NCBI GenBank assembly: GCA_030626645.1
Contig: DAOUTP010000055.1
Span: 1 to 9,189, forward strand
Origin: Candidatus Cloacimonadota bacterium
GTDB lineage: Bacteria; Cloacimonadota; Cloacimonadia; Cloacimonadales; TCS61
Direction: 5' to 3'
DNA: 9,189 nt
The stretch's first letter is position 1. The number at the start of each line of letters is the position of its first letter. Shown here one piece after another: positions 1 to 5,943 of the stretch. The position numbers were made by a program, and so were the translations under genes. The notes under the pieces were generated by a model, which was not told the origin of the DNA, ran no database searches, and saw only the letters and a program-made list of their open reading frames with translations.

Positions 1-2757
1 CGTGACCATGGCAGCAATACAGGCTGGGGTGAACCGGGATTCCAATCCAGTCATATAAACAGTTTGACTAACACTGATCTTCCATTTATATTTTCTATTA
101 ACTGTCTTACCGGTAAATATAACTTGGCTGGTGAATGTTTTGCGGAGACCTTCCACAGATATACTTATAATGGTGAGAATTCTGGAGCTCTCGGTATCAT
201 TGCAGCATCAGAAGTTTCTTATTCCTTTGTGAACGACACATATGTATGGGGATTGTTTGACAACATGTGGCCTGATTTTATGCCGGATTATGGTACAACT
301 CCAGATTCAAGAGATGTGTTACCCGCTTTTGGTAATGCTGCTGGAAAATACTTTCTGGAACAATCTTCATGGCCCTATAATACAAATAACAAGGAAGTAA
401 CCTATAATCTTTTCCACCATCATGGTGATGCCTTTACAACTGTTTATTCAGAAATTCCTCAATATCTTACCGTTTTGCACGATCCGGTACTTTTGGGAGG
501 ATTGGATTCCTATACAGTAATGGCTGATGATGGATCATTGATCTCGTTAACAGTGGATAATGAGATTATCGGAATCGGTGTGGGAACGGGAACGCCTTTT
601 TCTATCAGTATTGAACCTCAGATGCCTGGCAGCACGATGCTGGTTACAGTTACAAAACAGAATTATTACAGGTATGCAGTTGAAGTTCCTGTGATCCCAC
701 CAACTGGGTCATACGTAGTTTTCGATGATATTACAATTGATGATACTGCTGGAAACGGGAATGGTATTATCGACTTTGGAGAGATTATCCTTCTTAGTAT
801 CGATGTTGAAAATATTGGAACTGTAAATGCCGATAATGTTATTGTAACGTTAAGTACAGAAGATGAATACATTACGATAACCGATAATACAGAAAATTAT
901 GGAACTGTGAATGCCGGAGCAATTGTATCTATAAACAACGGATTTGAGATAGAAGTTGAAGATCTAATTCCTGATCAGCATAATGTGATAATAGAACTTG
1001 ATGCAACTGATGGAACTGACACCTGGATAAGTTATTTCTCATTGAACTTGAATGCGCCTGTTTTGGAAATCGGAGAAATGCAGATCGATGATAGTAGTGG
1101 AAATGATAACGGAGTTTTAGATCCAGGTGAAAACGTGATCATTACTATTCCTTTAGGTAATACTGGGCATGCTGAATCGCTAAATGCTCTTGCAACCTTG
1201 TCATGTCCTGCAACGGGCATAACAATTACTACCGAAACAATTGATCTCGGTCCTATTGGAATTGAATCTTCTGAAGATGCGATCTATGATGTAAGTGCAG
1301 ATGTATCAATTCCATTCGGAACTCCCATTACACTTAATTTTAGTGTAATTGCCGGTGAATATGAAGTTGTAGAAGATTTTCCAACGCAAGTAGGAATTCA
1401 TCGTGAAGATTTCGAAAGCGGTGGATTTACTCAATACCCATGGGAATTCCAAGGATATGAGATTTCCTGGCCAAATGTGAATCCGATTGAAGATTTCACA
1501 ATTGTAAATCCTATCAATGATGTGGTGTGGAGTATAGATACAAATGAGTTCTATAATGGAACTGCCAGTGCTAAATCTTATCCGATCACTCATAATCAAG
1601 CCTCTTTTATGAGCTTGACTTTAGACGTTACAATGGACGGTGAGATCAGCTTCTGGTACAAAGTTGCCTGCGAATATAGTCCTTCTCAAACTTATTTCTA
1701 TGACGGATTGTTCTTCATTATTGATGGAGAAACAATAGGTCGCTTCCAACCTGAAGGAGATGGTTCTTCACCCTGGACATTTGCTAGCTATTCAGTTGAA
1801 GCAGGAGTTCATACATTTGATTGGGTCTATGTAAAGGATGGTGCAGATACAGCCGGTGATGACTGTGCCTGGATAGACTTTATCACTTTTCCATCCATTG
1901 TGCCGATAGCAATTGGTACTATTGAAGGTACTGTTACTCTTGTTCCAGAGGGAACAGTTGAAGATGTTGAGATAAGTATCGGAGCAATGAGCGTGAATCC
2001 TAATGCAACAGGATTGTTTACAATTGATATTCCGGTTGGAATTTATGATGTAACAGCATCTTTGGAAGGATATGAAACGATCACGATAGAAGATGTTGAA
2101 GTATTGGAAAGTCAGGTAACTCCGATTTCCTTTGAACTACATTACTTGCAGGCTCCTGAGAATCTGGAAGCGATATTAAATATGGATGTTGTTAATCTAT
2201 CATGGGAACACAATCAACCAACTGAAAACACTAACAGAAAACAAAAAGAGTATTTCAGTCGTGAATTCCAGAACTTCAACATTTATCGAAATATTGATGG
2301 AGGAACCTTCGAATTTCTGGATACTACTACAGAATTAATCTATGATGACATCCTAGAATTAGCTGGAGAATTTGCTTATTACATAACTGCAATGTATGAG
2401 CAGGAGAATGAAAGTTCAGCATCAAATATTGAAACGGTTATTTGGAATGGAGTAGGAACAGATGATCCATTGATCCCAACAAGAAATGCTCTTTATCAGA
2501 ATTTGCCTAATCCTTTCAATCCTGAAACTATAATCAGCTTTGATCTGAAAAACGATACATTAGTCAGACTGGAAATTTATAATATGAAAGGGCAGAAGGT
2601 GAAACAGCTTGTTAACGATCAGCTCTCTGCTGGTCAGCATTCTGCTATCTGGAATGGAACAGATGATAACGAAAAAACAGTCTCTTCGGGAATTTATTTC
2701 TATAAGATAAAAGCAGGAAACTTTGTTGATGTAAAGAAAGCTATTTTATTGAAATAG
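1..2757 (+). CDS. Secreted gingipain-like (C25 family) cysteine peptidase with C-terminal sorting domain, 5' partial
   Basis: The frame is open from base 1, so the gene begins upstream of the window; the TTG at 64 is an internal Leu codon, not a start. The 918 visible residues begin inside a C25 peptidase domain. His3 in a DHGS motif and Cys35 in SINC-LTG, followed by FAE, match the catalytic His/Cys pair of gingipains, so the active site looks intact. After the catalytic part come an Ig-like segment (about 150-235), two tandem CARDB-like beta domains (about 242-352 and 358-465), a MAM/choice-of-anchor-J-like domain (about 468-632), a carboxypeptidase-regulatory-like domain (about 638-712), a fibronectin-III-like domain (about 716-808) and a FlgD-like C-terminal domain (about 830-918). 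The last is the kind used as a type IX secretion sorting signal. The role is probably extracellular or surface protein degradation; the substrate is unknown. The family call is firm, while the middle domain names rest on pattern only. Confidence 0.85.
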   Translation, partial: RDHGSNTGWGEPGFQSSHINSLTNTDLPFIFSINCLTGKYNLAGECFAETFHRYTYNGENSGALGIIAASEVSYSFVNDTYVWGLFDNMWPDFMPDYGTTPDSRDVLPAFGNAAGKYFLEQSSWPYNTNNKEVTYNLFHHHGDAFTTVYSEIPQYLTVLHDPVLLGGLDSYTVMADDGSLISLTVDNEIIGIGVGTGTPFSISIEPQMPGSTMLVTVTKQNYYRYAVEVPVIPPTGSYVVFDDITIDDTAGNGNGIIDFGEIILLSIDVENIGTVNADNVIVTLSTEDEYITITDNTENYGTVNAGAIVSINNGFEIEVEDLIPDQHNVIIELDATDGTDTWISYFSLNLNAPVLEIGEMQIDDSSGNDNGVLDPGENVIITIPLGNTGHAESLNALATLSCPATGITITTETIDLGPIGIESSEDAIYDVSADVSIPFGTPITLNFSVIAGEYEVVEDFPTQVGIHREDFESGGFTQYPWEFQGYEISWPNVNPIEDFTIVNPINDVVWSIDTNEFYNGTASAKSYPITHNQASFMSLTLDVTMDGEISFWYKVACEYSPSQTYFYDGLFFIIDGETIGRFQPEGDGSSPWTFASYSVEAGVHTFDWVYVKDGADTAGDDCAWIDFITFPSIVPIAIGTIEGTVTLVPEGTVEDVEISIGAMSVNPNATGLFTIDIPVGIYDVTASLEGYETITIEDVEVLESQVTPISFELHYLQAPENLEAILNMDVVNLSWEHNQPTENTNRKQKEYFSREFQNFNIYRNIDGGTFEFLDTTTELIYDDILELAGEFAYYITAMYEQENESSASNIETVIWNGVGTDDPLIPTRNALYQNLPNPFNPETIISFDLKNDTLVRLEIYNMKGQKVKQLVNDQLSAGQHSAIWNGTDDNEKTVSSGIYFYKIKAGNFVDVKKAILLK
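724..1455 (+). repeat. Tandem duplicated CARDB-like module inside the peptidase
   Basis: Two consecutive protein modules of roughly 115 residues begin with the related signatures IDDTAGNGNGIIDFGE (from about 736) and IDDSSGNDNGVLDPGE (from about 1084). Both continue with alternating hydrophobic residues, a conserved N-x-G and an ATLS/VTLS strand. The Asp/Asn/Gly-rich loop resembles a calcium-binding loop. The copies have diverged in DNA, so this is an old domain duplication rather than a recent nucleotide repeat. The end of the second copy is approximate. Confidence 0.6.
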
Positions 2758-2776
2758 TATTCTAAAAGCTAAATGT

Positions 2777-2808
2777 AAAGCCCCACAATTTTTGTGGGGC
2801 TTTTATAT
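2777..2808 (+). terminator. Intrinsic terminator after the peptidase gene
   Basis: A perfect 12-bp inverted repeat (arms 2777-2788 and 2792-2803, core GCCCCAC/GTGGGGC) encloses a 3-base TTT loop and runs into a T-rich tract. It starts 20 bases after the peptidase stop codon. It should separate the peptidase transcript from the downstream regulator operon. Confidence 0.93.
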
Positions 2809-2928
2809 TTTATTTGAAAGTAAGTTTAATAATTGTCAATGTGATCAATTTACAAAGTAAGAAAATAACTACTACAAAAAGTGAAATGTGTTTTATAAAG
2901 ACGTTAAGTGAAAATAATCTTGACTATT

Positions 2929-2958
2929 TTGACTGATGGTCATTTTTGTGACTATGAT
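2929..2958 (+). promoter_or_regulatory. Probable sigma70-type promoter of the TetR gene and downstream operon
   Basis: TTGACT (2929-2934) and TATGAT (2953-2958) each match the -35 and -10 consensus at five of six positions and are separated by 18 bases. The -10 lies 26 bases before the TetR start codon and follows the terminator of the previous gene. A second TTGACT at 2920-2925 has no convincing -10 at standard spacing. Prediction is by eye only. Confidence 0.6.
2930..2942. promoter_or_regulatory. Candidate operator for the TetR-family repressor
   Basis: The inverted repeat TGAC-N5-GTCA overlaps the -35 element and the promoter spacer, where a bound TetR-type dimer would block RNA polymerase. 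TGACT also occurs at 2921 and 2950 on this strand, and its inverse AGTCA at 2976-2980 overlaps the ribosome-binding site region. TetR-family genes are often autoregulated through such sites. The half-sites are short, so this is a candidate only. Confidence 0.45.
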
Positions 2959-2984
2959 TCGAAATTCAAAATAGGAGTCAATAA

Positions 2985-3617
2985 ATGGGGAGTGCAGAAA
3001 GAAAAGAAAGAGAACGCTTACAAAGGCAGAATTTAATAATTGATGCGGCAGAAAAAGTCTTTATGTCTAAAGGTTTTGAAAATGCGACAATGGATGATAT
3101 CGCTGAAGAAGCGGAATTCAGTAAAGGAGCACTATATACTTATTTTCAAAGCAAGAACGAATTGTGTTTGTCCATTGTTCTTCGAGGTCTAAAAGTTATA
3201 GCTTCAGAATTCCATAATGTGGCTTCAGAAAATATTTCAAGCATTGTTAAGATCGAACATCTTGCTTCAACTTTTCTTAAATTTTATAATAACTATCCCA
3301 ATTATATTTTCGCTTTTTCCAATTATAAACAACATCGTGCAGGTTGCAAATTAGAAAGTCCGGTATTATTAGATATAGATACAGAGAATAAAAGTATCAG
3401 AGATATGATCGGTTCAATAATTCAAAACGGAAAGCAAGATAAAAGTATCAGATCTGATGCCGAGTCGGATAAGCTCTCTTATGTTCTTTGGGGTGAGCTT
3501 TCAGGACTTGTTCCGAATCTTCTACAAGATATGGGAAAAGTCGATTCCATTGAGCTTTACAATTATACAATAATGCTTGTAAGTGAAGCGATTAAAAGTA
3601 GGACAGATTTGATATGA
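2985..3617 (+). CDS. TetR/AcrR family transcriptional regulator
   Basis: This 210-residue protein has the typical TetR length. The N-terminal DNA-binding domain is clear: residues about 15-60 read as helix 1 (IIDAAEKVFMSKGF), then TMDDIAEEAEFSKGALYTYFQSKNEL, which contains the helix-turn-helix and the family's Y-x-Y/H-F-x-S/N-K-x-E/D-L signature. The C-terminal ligand-binding and dimerisation region (about 70-210) is divergent, so the inducer cannot be read from the sequence. The start is supported by AGGAG at 2973-2977, seven bases upstream. The gene is first in a same-strand series, 58 bases before the SQR-like gene, and sits behind a promoter with an inverted repeat. It therefore probably represses its own operon and may sense a sulfur, redox or lipophilic signal; the ligand is inference. 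Confidence 0.9.
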   Translation: MGSAERKERERLQRQNLIIDAAEKVFMSKGFENATMDDIAEEAEFSKGALYTYFQSKNELCLSIVLRGLKVIASEFHNVASENISSIVKIEHLASTFLKFYNNYPNYIFAFSNYKQHRAGCKLESPVLLDIDTENKSIRDMIGSIIQNGKQDKSIRSDAESDKLSYVLWGELSGLVPNLLQDMGKVDSIELYNYTIMLVSEAIKSRTDLI

Positions 3618-3675
3618 AAGCAAAGTGAGACCCAATAAAATAAAAAAAATACTATTGTAATACTAAGGAGCGTTA

Positions 3676-4917
3676 ATGAAAAATTTGTTGATTTTAGGAG
3701 CAGGAACAGCCGGTACAATGATGGTCAATCATCTTAACAGGAAACTGAATAAAAAAGATTGGAAAATAACGATCGTTGATCAACACAAAACGCATTATTA
3801 TCAACCCGGTTTCTTGTTTATACCATTCGACATTTACAAAGAAAAAGATGTAATCAAGAACAAAAAGCAATTCATTCCCAAAAGTGTGGAATATGTTCAA
3901 GAAGAAATCGAACTCATCGAACACGGTACGAATAATGTTGTATTGAAAAACGGCAAAAATCTTCCTTATGATATTTTGATAATCGCTACAGGATCGAAAA
4001 TTGTTCCTGATGAAATTGAAGGTTTGAAAGGTGAAGGCTGGTTCAAAGATGTCTTTGATTTCTATACAATTGAAGGAGCGTCGGCACTTAGAGACAAACT
4101 GGAAAACTGGAAAGGCGGAAAATTTGTAGTTCATCTAGCAGAAATGCCGATCAAATGCCCGGTTGCTCCACTTGAGTTTTGCTTCTTAGCAGATTGGTAT
4201 TTCACGAAAAAAGGAATCCGCGAAAAAGTTGAAATGACTTATGTCACACCGTTAACAGGAGCTTTCACAAAACAAAATTGCTCAGATGTTCTAGGTTATC
4301 TAATGGAAGAAAAGAATATAAAGATAGTACCCGATTTTGACGTTGAACTTGTCGATGAAAAAGATAATTTTGTTCAATCTTATGATGGTCAAAAAATCGG
4401 TTATGATCTACTGGTTACAATTCCAACCAATATGGGAGATGAAGTGATCGCTCGTTCCGATTTGGGAGATGATCTGAATTTTATTCCCACAGATAAACAT
4501 ACCCTCCAATCCAAAAAGAAAGAAAACATTTTTGTGATCGGCGACGCCACCGATGTTCCGGCTTCCAAAGCAGGTTCAGTCGCTCATTTCCAAGCAGATG
4601 TATTAACCAAAAACATCATGAAATTCATAAATGGAAAAGATCTTGTGAAAGAATTTGACGGTCATGCAAACTGTTTCATTGAATCAGGCTTTGGAAAAGC
4701 TTTCCTGATAGATTTTAATTATGATATCGAACCGGTGGAAGGCACGTTCCCGCTGCCTATTATTGGACCTTTTGCTTTATTGAAAGAAAGCAGATTGAAT
4801 CATTTTGGGAAACTGATTTTCCGATATATTTATTGGTATTTACTTTTGAAAGGATTACCTATGCCGGGAATATCTACTCAAATGACAAAAATTGGTAAGA
4901 AAATTAAAACAAAATAA
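3676..4917 (+). CDS. Sulfide:quinone oxidoreductase-like FAD-dependent flavoprotein
   Basis: This 413-residue protein belongs to the two-dinucleotide-binding-domain flavoproteins. An N-terminal FAD Rossmann motif GAGTAG (residues 8-13) is followed by the acidic VD at the end of strand 2, an ATG motif (104-106) and the second FAD motif IFVIGDATD (285-293). HYYQPGFLFIPF (40-51) is typical of SQR and flavocytochrome c relatives. Cys161 (IKCPVAPLEF) and Cys333 (ANCFIESGFGKAF) align by context with the two redox cysteines that form the sulfur-bridged active site in SQR; the third SQR cysteine is not evident. The hydrophobic, aromatic C-terminus (about 380-398) fits monotopic membrane attachment. 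The expected reaction is sulfide oxidation to polysulfide or sulfur with quinone reduction. AAGGAG at 3665-3670 sets the start. The neighbouring DsrC-like and DsrE2-like genes and the nqr genes support a sulfur/quinone role. A related sulfur-reducing or persulfide-handling oxidoreductase cannot be excluded. Confidence 0.8.
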   Translation: MKNLLILGAGTAGTMMVNHLNRKLNKKDWKITIVDQHKTHYYQPGFLFIPFDIYKEKDVIKNKKQFIPKSVEYVQEEIELIEHGTNNVVLKNGKNLPYDILIIATGSKIVPDEIEGLKGEGWFKDVFDFYTIEGASALRDKLENWKGGKFVVHLAEMPIKCPVAPLEFCFLADWYFTKKGIREKVEMTYVTPLTGAFTKQNCSDVLGYLMEEKNIKIVPDFDVELVDEKDNFVQSYDGQKIGYDLLVTIPTNMGDEVIARSDLGDDLNFIPTDKHTLQSKKKENIFVIGDATDVPASKAGSVAHFQADVLTKNIMKFINGKDLVKEFDGHANCFIESGFGKAFLIDFNYDIEPVEGTFPLPIIGPFALLKESRLNHFGKLIFRYIYWYLLLKGLPMPGISTQMTKIGKKIKTK

Positions 4918-4919
4918 AA

Positions 4920-4951
4920 TTGAGATCGAGTGTCTAAACATTCAATCTCGA
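4920..4951 (+). other. Hairpin in the sqr-dsrC intergenic gap
   Basis: The arms GAGATcGAGTGT (4922-4933) and ACATTCaATCTC (4938-4949) pair at 11 of 12 positions, with one C-A mismatch and one G-T wobble, around a CTAA loop. No T tract follows. The right arm instead abuts the dsrC ribosome-binding site at 4951-4957. This suggests an mRNA processing or stability element, or translational control, rather than a terminator. Confidence 0.55.
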
Positions 4952-4963
4952 AAGGAGTGACAA

Positions 4964-5281
4964 ATGGCTACAAAAGATTATGGTGGAAACACAGTTGATG
5001 TAAATGATGAAGGTTATTTAACTGAATTCAAACAATGGAACGAAGCAATTGGTGAAGCTATTGCTAAAGAAGAAGGAATTGAACAAATGACGGATAGACA
5101 TTGGGAAATCATCAAATATCTTCAGAAATATTTTGAAGATAATGGTGAAATGCCTTCAATCCGCAACATGAAGAAAACTGGTGTAGCAGATACAAAAGAA
5201 CTTTATAGCCTTTTCCCAGGTGGACCACTCAAAAAATCATCTAGAATTGCTGGTTTGAAAAAACCTGAAAGTTGTATCTAA
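4964..5281 (+). CDS. DsrC/TusE family sulfur carrier protein, single-cysteine type
   Basis: The 105-residue length is exactly that of the DsrC/TusE family. Family features are the N-terminal DVNDEGYL, the central W-N-E-A and LTDRHW-like MTDRHWEIIKYLQKYF helix, PSIRNMKK, and the C-terminal arm LFPGGPLKKSSRIAGLKKP ending in Cys104. Cys104 is the penultimate residue, as in DsrC (CysA), and would carry the sulfur as a persulfide. The second DsrC cysteine, 11 residues earlier, is Ser93 here. The protein therefore cannot form the intramolecular Cys-Cys bond needed for the DsrAB trisulfide cycle and resembles TusE or other DsrC-like carriers. The start is supported by AAAGGAG at 4951-4957. It sits between an SQR-like gene and a DsrE2-like gene, which points to sulfur trafficking, not sulfite reduction. 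A TusE-like role in tRNA thiolation is the alternative, but no tusBCD or mnmA is nearby. Confidence 0.9.
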   Translation: MATKDYGGNTVDVNDEGYLTEFKQWNEAIGEAIAKEEGIEQMTDRHWEIIKYLQKYFEDNGEMPSIRNMKKTGVADTKELYSLFPGGPLKKSSRIAGLKKPESCI

Positions 5282-5298
5282 GAATAAGGAGAGATAAA

Positions 5299-5808
5299 AT
5301 GGAAAACGATAAGATCAAAAAAGTATCGATTATCTGTGCAAAAGGCGGATTGGATGAAGTTTATCCTGCTTTAATATTGGCAAATGGAGCAAGAATGGAA
5401 GGCATTGAGGCTTCTATTTTCTTCACTTTTTTCGGTTTGAATGCGATCATGAAAAAAATGGTGAAAAAACTAAAAGTTGCAACGGTTGGAAATCCTTCCC
5501 TGAATCTGGCTATGCCTATGATGAAATTTCCGATTACAGCACCGTTTCCTACTTGGATGGGAGCAATTCCAGGAGTTTCTGCTATGGCTACTGGAATGAT
5601 GAAAAAGGAAATGGAAGATTTAGATATCCCGCCGGTTGATGAATTTCTGGAAATGTTCACCGATGCTGGTGGAAAAATTTATGCCTGCAAACTTGCCATG
5701 GATATGTTCAAACTGACTAAAGATGATCTGGTCAATCAGGTAGAAGACGTACTAACGGTTGGTCAATTCTATGAAAAATCTGCTGGTGCATCAATAATAT
5801 TTACATGA
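5299..5808 (+). CDS. DsrE/DsrF/DrsH-like (DsrE2-type) sulfur-transfer protein
   Basis: The 169-residue product begins KKVSIICAKGGLDEVYPALILANGARMEGIEASIFFTFFGLNAI, broken here only by the usual family variation, and this is characteristic of the DsrE2 branch (DsrE/DsrF/DrsH-like). The conserved cysteine is Cys130 in the IYACKLAMDMF motif, which in this family sits at the putative persulfide-carrying position; Cys13 follows the first strand. A Met/Pro-rich hydrophobic middle (about 70-101) is common in DsrE2 and may allow membrane association. The ATG at 5299 is preferred because AAGGAG lies at 5286-5291. An upstream ATG at 5272 would add nine non-conserved residues and overlap the dsrC end. 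Spacing to dsrC is 17 bases, so the two are almost certainly co-transcribed. The likely role is sulfur exchange with the DsrC-like partner; the exact reaction is unknown. Confidence 0.87.
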   Translation: MENDKIKKVSIICAKGGLDEVYPALILANGARMEGIEASIFFTFFGLNAIMKKMVKKLKVATVGNPSLNLAMPMMKFPITAPFPTWMGAIPGVSAMATGMMKKEMEDLDIPPVDEFLEMFTDAGGKIYACKLAMDMFKLTKDDLVNQVEDVLTVGQFYEKSAGASIIFT

Positions 5809-5841
5809 TTCACTATATTGGAATTTCAATAATATTCACAT
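5791..5841 (+). repeat. Short direct repeat flanking the dsrE2 stop codon, with an enclosed palindrome
   Basis: TCAATAATATTTACAT (5791-5806) and TCAATAATATTCACAT (5826-5841) match at 15 of 16 bases with a 35-base period. The first copy encodes the last residues of the DsrE2-like protein and reaches its stop; the second is intergenic. A near-palindrome TATTGGAATTTCAATA (5816-5831) bridges into the second copy. The sequence may be a protein-binding region upstream of nqr or a remnant of a small duplication. Confidence 0.5.
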
Positions 5842-5892
5842 TGGTGTGATGAAATAGATCAGCAATATTAAATATATTTTAGGAGTTTAAAT

Positions 5893-5943
5893 ATGGAAAT
5901 ATCTAATAACCAAATGGTGATTTCTGAGTATGAAAGTTATTAA
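5893..5943 (+). CDS. Possible 16-residue leader ORF overlapping the nqrA start
   Basis: ATG at 5893 has a strong ribosome-binding site (AGGAGT, 5881-5886, six bases upstream) and reads MEISNNQMVISEYESY to a TAA at 5941-5943. It overlaps the first 14 bases of nqrA in another frame. The nqrA ATG at 5930 has no comparable Shine-Dalgarno sequence, so ribosomes may load on the short ORF and reinitiate or couple into nqrA. No family is recognised, and the peptide itself may have no function. The reading is based only on ribosome-binding site placement. Confidence 0.4.
   Translation: MEISNNQMVISEYESY

Noticed and set aside
64..66. TTG as start codon of the peptidase
   Set aside because: The frame is open from base 1 and the upstream residues include the conserved catalytic HGS motif, so the gene starts before the window.
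666..1599. Several minus-strand open frames inside the peptidase gene
   Set aside because: They are shadows of the coding strand with no recognisable domains or ribosome-binding sites.
2811..2919. AT-rich stretch between the terminator and the TetR promoter, checked for a small gene or RNA
   Set aside because: No ORF with a ribosome-binding site, no extended stem and no recognisable motif were seen.
3694..4134. 146-codon minus-strand open frame
   Set aside because: It is antisense to the SQR-like gene, has no family resemblance, and its composition reflects the reverse of the real gene.
5272..5298. Upstream start for the DsrE2-like protein
   Set aside because: It would overlap the dsrC end and add a non-conserved basic stretch; the ATG at 5299 has a good ribosome-binding site and matches the family N-terminus.
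5841..5871. Possible -35/-10 pair (TTGGTG and TATTAA) and imperfect GTGAT/ATCAG inverted repeat before nqrA
   Set aside because: The spacing is 19 bases, the hexamers are weak, and the inverted repeat matches neither the FNR nor the CRP consensus well; AT-rich DNA gives such matches easily.
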